This document shows, piece by piece, positions 17,121 to 25,829 of a stretch of 64,000 bases of DNA (positions are counted from its first letter, which is position 1; every line of letters starts with the position of its first letter). The notes under the pieces were generated by a model, which was not told the origin of the DNA, made no database searches, and worked only from the letters and a program-made list of their open reading frames with translations. Origin of the DNA: Streptomyces sp. B1I3 (lineage in GTDB: Bacteria; Actinomycetota; Actinomycetes; Streptomycetales; Streptomycetaceae). The translations under genes were made by a program, and so were the position numbers. The stretch covers positions 5,974,501 to 6,038,500 of the forward strand of contig NZ_JAUSYD010000001.1 in the NCBI RefSeq assembly GCF_030816615.1, in the 5' to 3' direction.

Positions 17121-17620
17121 GGTCCTGGCGGCCCCGGCAGCCATGCGGCCGGGGCCGCCCGCGGGACCGCCCGTCCGGCGCAGTGGTGTGCCCGGGATAC
17201 TGCGGTTCCGCCACCCGCCGGTGGCCCAGGACCCACGCATGCGGCATTCCGGCGGGCGCCCGCTCGCCGAACATCCCGGACGGCCGCGATTCGCCATGCG
17301 GCGAAAGGCTCACAACCCTTGGGAGAACTGCGCGGGACGCCCTGCGGAACCTTTGCGGAACCCGCCGGGAACGGCCTCGCCGACCGCGCTGGTCAGCCGA
17401 CTCCGCCACGCCGCGCGGAGGCGGACCTGCCGTTCGCCGACAGAACGTGCTACGGTTGCCGAGTTGCAGTTTTGGTACCCATGAACTTTATGTGCGCCTG
17501 ACGGGAACCCTCCTCAGGCGCATTATTGTTTTCCGGCTTTCTCCGGATGGGGCTCAATGCGGCGACTTGGAATTCGTAAAGTGCGGATTCTCGGCACTGC
17601 ACCTCTTTTAGGAGAATGAC
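17121..17620 (+). other. Long non-coding region and leader of the cold-shock gene
   Basis: 500 bases without a supported gene. The first 300 bases show nothing clear. TACGGT at 17451-17456 is a possible -10 element, which would give a leader of about 158 bases as in E. coli cspA. The leader has a strong hairpin (17493-17522), unusually AT-rich sequence after it, and AGGAG at 17610-17614 before the ATG. Confidence 0.5.
17493..17522 (+). promoter_or_regulatory. Hairpin in the cold-shock gene leader
   Basis: TGCGCCTGA (17493-17501) pairs perfectly with TCAGGCGCA (17514-17522) around a 12-base loop and is followed by a T-rich stretch (TTATTGTTTT). It could be an attenuator, a stability element or part of a temperature-sensing fold. 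It lies about 100 bases before the start codon. Confidence 0.5.
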
Positions 17621-17824
17621 ATGGCTACTGGAACCGTGAAGTGGTTCAACTCGGAAAAGGGCTTCGGCTTCATCGAGCAGGACGGCGGCGGCGCCGACGT
17701 CTTCGCCCACTACTCCAACATCGCCACCCAGGGCTTCCGTGAGCTCCAGGAGGGCCAGAAGGTCTCCTTCGACGTCACGCAGGGCCAGAAGGGCCCGCAG
17801 GCGGAGAACATCGTCCCGGCCTAA
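17621..17824 (+). CDS. Cold-shock protein (CspA family)
   Basis: 67 residues, a single cold-shock domain and the normal length. RNP-1 is KGFGFI (residues 13-18) and RNP-2 is VFAHY (27-31), the surfaces that bind single-stranded RNA or DNA. It acts as an RNA chaperone in the cytoplasm. AGGAG lies seven bases before the ATG. The gene has a long structured leader and its own perfect terminator at 17847-17879, so it is monocistronic; post-transcriptional control through the leader is likely (family knowledge plus inference). Confidence 0.96.
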   Translation: MATGTVKWFNSEKGFGFIEQDGGGADVFAHYSNIATQGFRELQEGQKVSFDVTQGQKGPQAENIVPA

Positions 17825-17846
17825 TCGCCGGACGCGTACCTCGCAG

Positions 17847-17879
17847 CCGGGGCCCGCACCGTGAAGGTGCGGGCCCCGG
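17847..17879 (+). terminator. Terminator of the cold-shock gene
   Basis: CCGGGGCCCGCACC (17847-17860) and its perfect complement GGTGCGGGCCCCGG (17866-17879) flank a 5-base loop and are followed by TTTGT. Confidence 0.85.
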
Positions 17880-18018
17880 TTTGTGCTGTCTCCGGCTCAT
17901 CCTCCCGGTTCGTTCCGTTTCCGGGACACCTGCTCTGTGCTTGCATCCTGGGGCGCACATCAAGCAGTCCGCAGCAGTCGGCAGTAACCCCAGGAATCCC
18001 CCAGGAGGGCAATTCCGT

Positions 18019-19677
18019 ATGACCCGCTCCGAACGCCAGGACCGACCGACCCGCAACCGCCCCACACGGGGGCGCGGACCGGACCGGGCACAGGCGACGA
18101 ACACCCGCGGGGCCGGCAAGGCACCGGCCCGGCGCAAGCCCGCACCGCAGCAGGGCGGCGAATTCGCCCTGCCGGAAACCATGACTCCCGCACTGCCCGG
18201 CGTCGAGGCGTTCGCCGACCTGGACATGCCCGCCGCACTGCTGAAGACCCTCGCCGCGCAGGGTGTGACCGACCCGTTCCCGATCCAGGGCGCCACCCTG
18301 CCGAACTCGCTGGCCGGCCGGGACATCCTCGGCCGCGGGCGCACCGGCTCCGGCAAGACCCTGGCTTTCGGCCTGGCACTGCTGGCGCGTACCGCCGGCC
18401 GGCGCTCCGAGCCGCACGCCCCGCTGGCCCTGGTCCTCGTACCCACCCGTGAGCTCGCCCAGCAGGTGACCGACGCGCTGACGCCGTATGCGACGTCCGT
18501 GAACCTCCGGGTCGCCACGGTCGTGGGCGGCATGTCGATCAGCAGGCAGTCCGGGGCCCTGCGCCGCGGCGCCGAGGTGCTCGTCGCCACCCCGGGACGG
18601 CTCAAGGACCTCATCGAGCGCGGTGACTGCCGGCTCGACGAGGTCGCGATCACCGTCCTGGACGAGGCCGACCAGATGGCCGACATGGGCTTCATGCCGC
18701 AGGTCGTCGCCCTGCTCAAGCAGGTCGAGCCGGACGGGCAGCGGATGCTGTTCTCCGCGACCCTGGACAAGAACATCGACCGGCTGGTCAAGATGTTCCT
18801 CACCGATCCGGTCGTCCACTCCGTCGACCCGTCCGCCGGTGCCGTCACGACGATGGAGCACCACGTGCTGCACGTGGCGGACGAGACGGACAAGAAGGCC
18901 GTGGCCACCCGCATCGCCGCCCGCGAGGGCCGGGTGATCATGTTCGTGGACACCAAGCGCGCGGCCGACCGTTTCGCCAAGCGGCTCCTGGCCAGCGGCG
19001 TGCGGGCCGCCGCCCTGCACGGCGGCCGGTCCCAGCCGCAGCGCAACCGGACGCTGGACCAGTTCAAGACCGGGGAGGTCACCGCCCTGGTCGCGACGAA
19101 CGTGGCGGCCCGCGGTATCCATGTCGACGACCTCGACCTGGTCGTCAACGTGGACCCGCCCACCGACCACAAGGACTACCTCCACCGCGGCGGGCGTACG
19201 GCCCGCGCCGGTGAGTCCGGCAGCGTCGTCACGCTGGTGCTGCCCGAGGAGAAGCGGGAGATGACCCGGCTGATGGCCGACGCGGGCATCGCTCCCCACA
19301 CCACCCGGATCAAGTCCAGTGACGAGGAACTCACCCGGATCACGGGTGCCCGCGAGCCGTCCGGCATAGCGGTCGTCATCGAGGTGCCGCAGCCGGTACA
19401 GCCCAAGCCGCGTACGCGCGCCGGGGGTTCGGCTTCCGGCACGGGCGGTCCCGTCCGCTCGGGCAGCCGGGGCCGCGGCCGACGCGGTGGTTCGGGTGCC
19501 GGTGCGGGCGCGGGTGCCGCGCAGGGCGGCGGCACGGCGCGGGGTGACGCCGGACGCGGTGGCGCCGGACGCGGTGGCGCCGGCGGCGCGGGCGCTTCCG
19601 GCCGCGGGGCCGGAGCCGGCCGGGCCGGTGGCACCGGGCGCGGCAGTGCGCCCGGGCGGGGACGCCGGGCCGCCTGA
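18019..19677 (+). CDS. DEAD-box RNA helicase
   Basis: 552 residues. The N-terminal basic tail (1-50) is followed by the two RecA-like domains: GRTGSGKT (107-114), PTRELAQQ, TPGRL, DEAD at 215-218, SAT, and in the second domain ARGIHVDDLD and HRGGRTARAG. The last 90 residues are Gly/Arg/Ala-rich and probably disordered RNA-binding sequence. It should unwind RNA or remodel RNPs with ATP. AGGAGGG nine bases before the ATG at 18019 fixes the start. The position after a cold-shock gene suggests a cold or RNA-structure role, but each gene has its own terminator. Confidence 0.93.
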   Translation: MTRSERQDRPTRNRPTRGRGPDRAQATNTRGAGKAPARRKPAPQQGGEFALPETMTPALPGVEAFADLDMPAALLKTLAAQGVTDPFPIQGATLPNSLAGRDILGRGRTGSGKTLAFGLALLARTAGRRSEPHAPLALVLVPTRELAQQVTDALTPYATSVNLRVATVVGGMSISRQSGALRRGAEVLVATPGRLKDLIERGDCRLDEVAITVLDEADQMADMGFMPQVVALLKQVEPDGQRMLFSATLDKNIDRLVKMFLTDPVVHSVDPSAGAVTTMEHHVLHVADETDKKAVATRIAAREGRVIMFVDTKRAADRFAKRLLASGVRAAALHGGRSQPQRNRTLDQFKTGEVTALVATNVAARGIHVDDLDLVVNVDPPTDHKDYLHRGGRTARAGESGSVVTLVLPEEKREMTRLMADAGIAPHTTRIKSSDEELTRITGAREPSGIAVVIEVPQPVQPKPRTRAGGSASGTGGPVRSGSRGRGRRGGSGAGAGAGAAQGGGTARGDAGRGGAGRGGAGGAGASGRGAGAGRAGGTGRGSAPGRGRRAA

Positions 19678-19685
19678 CCCGCATC

Positions 19686-19725
19686 GACGGGGTGCGCCGG
19701 CCGGTCACGGCCGGCGCACCCCGTC
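19686..19725. terminator. Perfect hairpin after the DEAD-box helicase gene
   Basis: GACGGGGTGCGCCGGCC (19686-19702) and GGCCGGCGCACCCCGTC (19709-19725) form a perfect 17-bp stem with a 6-base loop. It serves the convergent helicase and ankyrin genes. Confidence 0.8.
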
Positions 19726-19792
19726 GGCGGGCCGGCACACCCGGTCGACCGGCCGCCGCACTCCGTCGGCGGGCCCGCACAGTCTGGCGGCA
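19721..19792. repeat. Imperfect direct repeats after the terminator
   Basis: The unit CCGTCGGCGGGCC followed by GCACA occurs twice (about 19722 and 19763) with related GGCCG-rich sequence between. It lies between convergent genes and has no visible function. Confidence 0.4.
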
Positions 19793-19796
19793 CGCC

Positions 19797-20939
19797 CTAG
19801 ATGTCCCCGTTCCCGGTCGGGTCCGACGGGCCCTCGTACTGACCGAGAGCCCACGTCGCGCGGCTGACGAGCCGCGAGTCCACCCGCGCGTCCAAGGGCT
19901 CGTGCACCGACCGGGGTCCCGGCACACCCACCGGCGCCCGCGCCAGCTCCCGCAGCAGCGGCACGGCCCGCGCGGCGAACGGCTTGGCACCGCCACGGAA
20001 GCCGAGCCGCGCCAGCACCTCCACACCGAGGAGCTGCCGCAGCGGATCGTCGCCGGCCGCCCAGGCGGCCGCCGCCTGAAACGTTTCCTCGTCGCCGCGC
20101 TCCCGCAACGCCCCGACGACCACGCGCCAGTTCTCCAGGCCGGGGCCCCCGTCGCGCAGCGCCCGTGCCGCCAGCTCCCCGAAGGGCGCCCGCAGGCCCA
20201 GCCCGGCCTCCAGGAGCGTCGCGATCGCGCCGTGTCCCGTCTGCCGGTCCAGCGACGCGTACGGCTCTCCGTCCCGCACCAGTTCGACGGTGACCGTCTC
20301 CGCGCCGTCCACCTGCGAACGGCGCACCCTGGCGTCGTCGTCGACGCCGTCCCCGTACATGGCGCGCAGGTCGTCGCGCAGTTCCCGCTCCACGTCCGGC
20401 GCCTGCGTGCGCCGTGCCTCCTCCAGCGCCCGCGCCAGATCGCCCGCGCCGTGCCGGAGCAGCGTCCGCACGGTGGCCACCGACCCCCGCCGGGCCGCGA
20501 CCACCAGCGGGGACTCGCCCTGCGGGCCCGGCAGATCCGGGTCCGCGCCGTGCGCGAGCAGGATCTCCGCGACCCGCGCGTGGCCGAGCCCGACCGCCCA
20601 GCGCAACGCGGTGAAACCGAACTCCTCGCGCAGGTCGGGTCCGGCCCCCGCGGCCAGGAGCGCCTCGACGACGTCGCCATGGCCCCCGCACGCCGCCCCG
20701 CACAGCGGCAGGTCGCCCGCCTGCGGGCCACTCGCCCGGTCCGGATCCGCCCCGGCCGCGAGCAGCAACCGGACCGTGCCGGGCAGGTCCTCCACGGACG
20801 CCAGGTACAGCGCGGTGGTCCCCTCCTCGTCGCACGACTCGGCGGACGCACCCGCGCGCAGCGCCCGTACGACGGCGTTGTCACCGTCGTACAGCGCCGT
20901 GAAGAGGCTCCTCGCGCCCCCGGCCGGCTCGTCCGTCAT
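19797..20939 (-). CDS. Ankyrin-repeat protein
   Basis: 380 residues. The N-terminal half carries about four to five ankyrin repeats (GTTALYLASVEDLPGTVRLL, GFTALRWAVGLGHARVAEIL, GESPLVVAARRGSVATVRTL), a fold used for protein binding. The C-terminal half is Ala/Leu/Arg-rich helical and could be HEAT-like; I do not recognise it. No signal peptide or membrane segment, so cytoplasmic. The ATG at 20939 starts cleanly before the first repeat. Upstream in the same direction is the HExxH protein, 36 bases away, so they may share a transcript. Partner unknown. Confidence 0.85.
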   Translation of the reverse strand: MTDEPAGGARSLFTALYDGDNAVVRALRAGASAESCDEEGTTALYLASVEDLPGTVRLLLAAGADPDRASGPQAGDLPLCGAACGGHGDVVEALLAAGAGPDLREEFGFTALRWAVGLGHARVAEILLAHGADPDLPGPQGESPLVVAARRGSVATVRTLLRHGAGDLARALEEARRTQAPDVERELRDDLRAMYGDGVDDDARVRRSQVDGAETVTVELVRDGEPYASLDRQTGHGAIATLLEAGLGLRAPFGELAARALRDGGPGLENWRVVVGALRERGDEETFQAAAAWAAGDDPLRQLLGVEVLARLGFRGGAKPFAARAVPLLRELARAPVGVPGPRSVHEPLDARVDSRLVSRATWALGQYEGPSDPTGNGDI

Positions 20940-20975
20940 GGTTCGACCCTACGACGGCCCCGGAGCCCGCCCGCA

Positions 20976-21944
20976 TCAGGTGTCGCACTCCAGTACCGTG
21001 CCGCACAGCCCGCACCGGGCGCGTACCCGGCCCCGGACGGGAACCCGGATGCGCTGGTGACAGGTGGGACAGGCGAAGGAGACCCGCAGCCCGGCGGCTT
21101 CGCTCTCGAACCCGTACGGAACGGCCGGGTCCCGGTGTGCGCCCGGGTGTTCCCGGGCGTGCCGCCGGTCCTTCGCGTAACGACGGCGTCCCGCCCACCC
21201 CGCGGCCGTCAGCGGCGGCCGCCGCAGGTCGAGCAGGGCCCGCTCCCGGCCACGGACGTACGCCGTGTACGCCTGGGGGCTGGTGAACCAGACGGCCGGG
21301 TCCTCGTCGAAGAGCAGGGCCCGCTTGGCGAGGACGTATCCGAACTCCTCCGGTGTGAGGTAGCCCAGCTTCTGGCTGGAGTCCGCGTCCTGGCGGAAGG
21401 CGTCCAGCAGGAGCCAGCCCGCGCCGAGATAGGCCGTCACCGTGTCGGTGAGGATCTCGTTGTCCCGGGTCCCGGGGAACTCCAGGCCCAGCCGGTGCAG
21501 CAGGACATGGGTGATCTCGTGCGACAGGGCGGCCCCGATGTCCCTGCGGTGCGTACGGAAGCGGTCGTTGAGCTCGATGAAGTACTCGGGGCCCGCGGTC
21601 AGTTCGACGCCGGCGGCGTGCTCCATCGGCCGGAAACCGACGATGATCCGGGCCTCCGGCAGACGCAGGTGCCGCACCAGCGCGTGGGCGACCCGCTGCG
21701 CGCCGAGGTGCAGGTCGTCGACGTCGGAGAAGGCGGCGTCGGCCGGGACGAGGCTGGTGGCGTACCGGCCCACCCCGTCGGGGGAGATCCGCCGGTAGAG
21801 GGCGGTGATCGCGGACCGGACGGTGTCCAGGTGCGGGAACCCGTGGACGACGGGACCGCCGCCACCCGGGCTGTCCGCGCCGCCCGCGGCGCCGTTCACG
21901 CCGTTCACGTCGTTCACGTCCGGACCCCCATCTGTGACGCCCAA
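20976..21944 (-). CDS. HExxH putative metallopeptidase with C-terminal zinc ribbon
   Basis: 322 residues. A HEITH motif (142-146) with a downstream NEILTD segment (162-167) suggests a zincin-like metal site. The C-terminus ends with two CxxC pairs (CPTCHQRIRVP and CGLCGTVLEC), a zinc ribbon. There is no signal peptide, so it should be cytoplasmic. The first 35 residues are Gly/Asn/Asp-rich low-complexity sequence, and the true start could be further in. It is divergent from the trypsin gene and just upstream of the ankyrin-repeat gene. Peptidase activity and substrate are inferred only from the motif. Confidence 0.7.
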   Translation of the reverse strand: MGVTDGGPDVNDVNGVNGAAGGADSPGGGGPVVHGFPHLDTVRSAITALYRRISPDGVGRYATSLVPADAAFSDVDDLHLGAQRVAHALVRHLRLPEARIIVGFRPMEHAAGVELTAGPEYFIELNDRFRTHRRDIGAALSHEITHVLLHRLGLEFPGTRDNEILTDTVTAYLGAGWLLLDAFRQDADSSQKLGYLTPEEFGYVLAKRALLFDEDPAVWFTSPQAYTAYVRGRERALLDLRRPPLTAAGWAGRRRYAKDRRHAREHPGAHRDPAVPYGFESEAAGLRVSFACPTCHQRIRVPVRGRVRARCGLCGTVLECDT

Positions 21945-21978
21945 GGACCTTCACTGTAGGGGGACCCGTGGGGGAGCG

Positions 21979-21994
21979 GGCCGGTTGACCGGCC
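21979..21994. promoter_or_regulatory. Palindrome GGCCGGT-TG-ACCGGCC
   Basis: A 7-base perfect inverted repeat with a 2-base centre in the divergent region between the HExxH and trypsin genes. It may be an operator or chance GC symmetry; it is about 24 bases from the AdpA-like site. Confidence 0.25.
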
Positions 21995-22002
21995 GGGGAT
22001 CT

Positions 22003-22049
22003 TGGCCGGAAAGCCTGCCTTGTGTCATCGGTGATCGCTTCCCGATAAT
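22003..22049 (+). promoter_or_regulatory. Trypsin promoter with AdpA-like site
   Basis: TTGTGT (22020-22025), 18 bases, GATAAT (22044-22049) is a good vegetative-type promoter with a start near 22056. TGGCCGGAAA (22003-22012) matches nine of ten positions of the AdpA consensus TGGCSNGWWY and lies about 45-53 bases before that start, a normal place for an activator. AdpA controls trypsin in S. griseus (established); its binding here is inferred. Confidence 0.45.
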
Positions 22050-22166
22050 CGGACCGTTCTTGTCGGGAGCATGCCGAAAACCCTCGTGGTGGTGCCCGAC
22101 CCGGACCCGCACGCCCGCACGCCTGCACCGACACCCCCCGTTCCCCACACGAAAGCAGGCAGTCAG

Positions 22167-22943
22167 TTGAAGCAGCTTCTGCGCGCGCTCAAGAGATGTT
22201 CCGTCATAGCCGCGGTGGCCCTCGCCACCATCAGCCTCCAGCCCTCCGGCGCCTCGGCGGCCCCCGCCCCCGTCGTCGGCGGCACCCGCGCCGCCCAAGG
22301 CGAATTCCCCTTCATGGTCCGGCTCTCCATGGGCTGCGGCGGCGCACTCTACGCCCCGAACATCGTGCTCACCGCCGCGCACTGCGTGAACGGGTCCGGT
22401 AACAACACCTCCATCACCGCCACGGCCGGCGTCGTCGACCTCCAGTCGTCCAGTGCCGTCAAGGTCCGGTCCACCAAGGTCCTCCGGGCCCCCGGCTACA
22501 ACGGCTCGGGCAAGGACTGGGCCCTGATCAAGCTCGCCCAGCCGATCAGCCAGCCCACCCTGAAGATCGCTACCACCACCGCGTACGACACGGGCACCTT
22601 CACGATCGCGGGCTGGGGCTCGGCCACCGAGGGCGGAGCCCAGCAGCGCTACCTGCTGAAGGCGACCGTGCCCTACGTCTCCGACTCCGTCTGCCAGCAG
22701 TCCTACGGCAGCGACCTCGTCCCCAGCGACGAGATCTGCGCCGGATACGTCAGCACGGGCGGCGTGGACACCTGCCAGGGTGACTCCGGCGGCCCCATGT
22801 TCCGCAAGGACAACGCCGGAGCGTGGGTCCAGGTCGGCATCGTCAGCTGGGGCGAGGGCTGCGCACGCGCCGGCTACCCCGGCGTCTACACCCAGGTCTC
22901 GACGTTCGCCTCCGCCATCGCGTCCGCGGCAGCGACCCTATGA
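22167..22943 (+). CDS. sprT: Secreted trypsin-like serine protease
   Basis: 258 residues from a TTG start. The N-terminus has basic residues, a hydrophobic core (CSVIAAVALATISL) and an ASA cleavage region, then the short propeptide APAP before the mature start VVGG at residues 36-39. The catalytic triad is His72 (TAAHC), Asp117 (KDWALI) and Ser207 (GDSGGP), with Asp201 in the specificity pocket, so it should cut after Arg or Lys. It closely resembles S. griseus trypsin as I remember it. I prefer TTG 22167 over ATG 22071 because the latter adds 32 residues that do not look like a signal peptide. Single gene. Confidence 0.9.
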   Translation: MKQLLRALKRCSVIAAVALATISLQPSGASAAPAPVVGGTRAAQGEFPFMVRLSMGCGGALYAPNIVLTAAHCVNGSGNNTSITATAGVVDLQSSSAVKVRSTKVLRAPGYNGSGKDWALIKLAQPISQPTLKIATTTAYDTGTFTIAGWGSATEGGAQQRYLLKATVPYVSDSVCQQSYGSDLVPSDEICAGYVSTGGVDTCQGDSGGPMFRKDNAGAWVQVGIVSWGEGCARAGYPGVYTQVSTFASAIASAAATL

Positions 22944-22997
22944 CCCCCGCCCGGCCCGTCTGACCTGACCCGCCTGACCCGGCTCGCCCGACCCGGA

Positions 22998-24803
22998 TCA
23001 CCCCCGCGCATCCCCGGGGACACCCGTCCTGACGGGCGTCCCCGGGCCCAGCTCCACGAACGGGGCCCCGGCCTCCTCCAGCTCCAGCACCCACACCTCG
23101 TTGACACCCTCACGGAGCACCGGCCCCGGGACGTACAGCGTCCGCTGCGGTCCCGCCGACCAGTAGCGACCCAGACAGAACCCGTTCACCCAGACGAACC
23201 CCCGCACCCAGCCGGGCAGTTCCAGACCCGCGTGATCCGCCTCGGCCTCACCCCCCAGGCCGAAGGACCCCCGGAACAGACCCGTCGGCCCCGCCTCCCC
23301 GACACCTCCGAACCGCATCCCCGCCACCGCCCCCGGCACCTCGAAGGCATCCAGCCGCAACCCCCGGGCCCGCACCCCGTGCAGGAACTGCCGCTCGTGC
23401 AGCACCCCGCCCGTGATGCCCTTCGGCTCGCCCAGCCGCGGCCCGTAGTTCACCCGGCCCAGCGACTCCACCCACAGCTCCACCTGCGCCGGGCCCGCGA
23501 CCGGCACGTCCAGCGTGTGGTCCTCCTCGGTCAGCACACCCGCCCGCACCCCGTCCACGTACACCACCGCCCGGTCCCGCAGCCCCGCGGCGCGCAGGGG
23601 GTACGGCTGCCGCGGACCGGGTACGTCCACCCGGTAGCGCACCACACCCCGGTCCACCCCCAGCTCCTCGAACGTGGGCGGCACACCGGACACCGGGCCC
23701 TCCGCATCGCCCAACGCCTCCAGCACACCCGCCAGCGGCACGCCCTGCGTCAACTCCACCCGCACCGTCCGCCCCAGCCCCACCGGCTCCGGCGGCAGCC
23801 CGGGCAACGGGCCCCGCGCGTACTCGGCCAGCACCTTCCGCATCTGCCAGAACTTCTCCGTGGGCCGCCCGTACTCGTCCACGGGCGCGTCGTAGTCGTA
23901 CGACGTCACCGTCGCCGCCAGCGCCTGGTCCTGCAGCGGACCGCTCCGGTTCGCCCCAGCCCAGCCGGCGAAATTGGTTCCCCCGTGCGCCATGTACAGA
24001 TTCACCGAAGCCCCGCACTCCAGCACCTCCCGCAACGCGTCCGCCGCCTCCGCCGGATCGCGTACGACAGGCCCGGCCCCCCAGTGCTCGAACCAGCCGC
24101 ACCAGAACTCCATGCACATCAACGGCCCACGCGGCCGGTGACGGCGCACCACCTGGAACGCCTCGCGTGCGCCCGACCCGAAATTCACCGTGGCCAGCAC
24201 ACCGGGCACCGAACCGCCCGACAGCATGTGATCCTCCGGACCGTCGGAGGTGAAGAGCGGAACCGTCACCCCGCACCGGCGCAGCAACCCCGCCAGGTCC
24301 TCCAGGTGCACCGGATCGGAGCCGTAACTCCCGTACTCGTTCTCCACCTGCACCATGACCACCGGGCCGCCCGTGCCGACCTGGCGCCGCACCACCTGCG
24401 GAAGCAGCTCACCGAACCAGCGCTCCACCGCCGCCGTGTAGCCCGCGTCCCGCGTCCGCACCCGGCGGCCGAACCGCCCCGTCACCCACGCGGGCAGCCC
24501 CCCGTTCTCCCACTCCGCGCAGATGTACGGCCCCGGCCGCACGATCGCCATCAGCCCGGCACGCTCCGCCGCGTCCAGGAAACGGCCGAGCGCCCCCACG
24601 TCCCGGAACCCGCCCTCGAGAGGCTCGTGCCAGTTCCACGGCACGTACGTCTCCACACAGTTCAGGCCCATCGCACGCAGCATCGACAGCCGGTGGTCCC
24701 ACTGCTCCTCATGCACCCGGAAGTAGTGCAGCGCCCCCGACAGCAGGCGCACAGGGCTGCCGTCCAGCCGGAAATCGTCGTCCCCCACGGTGAAGTCAGC
24801 CAT
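22998..24803 (-). CDS. GH35 beta-galactosidase
   Basis: 601 residues from the ATG at 24803. Family 35 signatures: GALHYFRVHEEQWDHRL near the N-terminus, PWNWHEP (55-61), VQVENEYGSYG with the acid/base Glu156, and MEFWCGWFEHWG with the nucleophile Glu232. C-terminal beta-sandwich domains complete the usual length. It hydrolyses beta-galactosides; no signal peptide is visible, so it is probably cytoplasmic. An in-frame ATG at 24833 would add ten residues; GAGGAG lies eleven bases before 24803. The divergent AraC gene is its likely regulator. It is convergent with the trypsin gene. Confidence 0.9.
   Translation of the reverse strand: MADFTVGDDDFRLDGSPVRLLSGALHYFRVHEEQWDHRLSMLRAMGLNCVETYVPWNWHEPLEGGFRDVGALGRFLDAAERAGLMAIVRPGPYICAEWENGGLPAWVTGRFGRRVRTRDAGYTAAVERWFGELLPQVVRRQVGTGGPVVMVQVENEYGSYGSDPVHLEDLAGLLRRCGVTVPLFTSDGPEDHMLSGGSVPGVLATVNFGSGAREAFQVVRRHRPRGPLMCMEFWCGWFEHWGAGPVVRDPAEAADALREVLECGASVNLYMAHGGTNFAGWAGANRSGPLQDQALAATVTSYDYDAPVDEYGRPTEKFWQMRKVLAEYARGPLPGLPPEPVGLGRTVRVELTQGVPLAGVLEALGDAEGPVSGVPPTFEELGVDRGVVRYRVDVPGPRQPYPLRAAGLRDRAVVYVDGVRAGVLTEEDHTLDVPVAGPAQVELWVESLGRVNYGPRLGEPKGITGGVLHERQFLHGVRARGLRLDAFEVPGAVAGMRFGGVGEAGPTGLFRGSFGLGGEAEADHAGLELPGWVRGFVWVNGFCLGRYWSAGPQRTLYVPGPVLREGVNEVWVLELEEAGAPFVELGPGTPVRTGVPGDARG
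23013..23046. terminator. Hairpin at the 3' end of the GH35 gene
   Basis: CCCGGGGAC (23013-23021) plus CCCGTC (23023-23028) pair with GACGGG (23031-23036) plus GTCCCCGGG (23038-23046), with one A-C mismatch and a 2-base loop. It lies within the last codons of the GH35 gene and could terminate the convergent trypsin transcript. Confidence 0.45.
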
Positions 24804-24928
24804 CGCCCCGTACGCTCCTCTGCGCGAATCCATCGACTGACATCAGCCTCGCCCCCTGGTGCCAGGCCCGTCCATGGAGAAAGATCACTCCTGCTTGGAC
24901 GCAGCACCCGACAGGAGGTGGGAAGCCG

Positions 24929-25807
24929 ATGTACCACACCTGGATGCGCTTCTTCACACCCGGCGCGCACCACCACCGACTCGGACTGGCCTGCCTCGGG
25001 GTCGGTCTCCAGCACGGCGCCCTGCCCACCGTCGGACCGCGCACCCTCGACCATCACGTCGCCGTACTCGTCAACGCGGGCAGCGGCTGGTTCAGCGGAA
25101 CCGACGGCCGCCGGACCGCCGTCACCGCCCCCAGCCTCATCTGGCTCACCCCCGGCACCCCCCACCACTACGGCGCCGACCCCACCGGCTGGGACGAGAG
25201 CTTCGTCGACTTCACCGGGCCCGCCGTCACCACCTACACCGAACTCGGCTACATCGAACCCGACCGCCCCCTCGTCCCCCTCACCGACACCTCCGGGCCA
25301 CGCGCCGCCATCAGCCGCATCGTGCGCGCCGCACACCGCGGAAACCCCCTCCTGGACGTCGAAGCGGGCGCCGCCGTCCACGAACTGCTCGTATCGCTGC
25401 GCCGGGCACGCGCCGACACCGGCCCCGACGGCGACCCCGTACTCAAAGCCCTGGCACGCGACGCCTGCCGGCCCCTGTCCGTCGCCGAGCACGCCGCCCG
25501 CCACGGCATGACACCCGCGGAACTGCGCACCGCGGTGCGGCGCGGAGCCGGCTGCAGCCCCAAGGACTACCTCCTCGGCATCAGACTCGGCCGCGCCAAG
25601 GAACTCCTCGCCGCCACCGACCTGCCCGTCGCCGCCGTCGCCCGCCGCGTCGGCTACGACGACCCCGCCTACTTCTCCCGGCTGTTCGCCCGCCGCGTGG
25701 GCACGGCACCGGTCCGCTTCCGCGAACAACAGGGGCGCAGCGTCCCCGGCGGCTGGAGCGACCGTGTCCCGGACCCCGACCACCCACCGATGATCGCGCC
25801 CGGCTGA
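24929..25807 (+). CDS. AraC-family transcriptional regulator
   Basis: 292 residues. An N-terminal cupin-type sensor domain (about 1-130, with WLTPGTPHHYGA) precedes a C-terminal double helix-turn-helix domain (about 185-285: LSVAEHAARHGMTPAELR and LPVAAVARRVGYDDPAYFSR), the second being the conserved AraC signature. AGGAGG before the ATG at 24929 sets the start. It is divergent from the GH35 gene with 125 bases between, so it probably controls beta-galactoside use in response to a sugar (inference from position). Cytoplasmic. Confidence 0.9.
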   Translation: MYHTWMRFFTPGAHHHRLGLACLGVGLQHGALPTVGPRTLDHHVAVLVNAGSGWFSGTDGRRTAVTAPSLIWLTPGTPHHYGADPTGWDESFVDFTGPAVTTYTELGYIEPDRPLVPLTDTSGPRAAISRIVRAAHRGNPLLDVEAGAAVHELLVSLRRARADTGPDGDPVLKALARDACRPLSVAEHAARHGMTPAELRTAVRRGAGCSPKDYLLGIRLGRAKELLAATDLPVAAVARRVGYDDPAYFSRLFARRVGTAPVRFREQQGRSVPGGWSDRVPDPDHPPMIAPG

Positions 25808-25829
25808 TCAGGCTCTAAGCTCGCTGACC

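Noticed and set aside
22071..22166. Longer N-terminus for the trypsin gene from ATG 22071
   Set aside because: The added 32 residues are Pro/His/Asp-rich and do not form a signal peptide; the TTG at 22167 gives a normal one. The segment lies right after the predicted transcription start.
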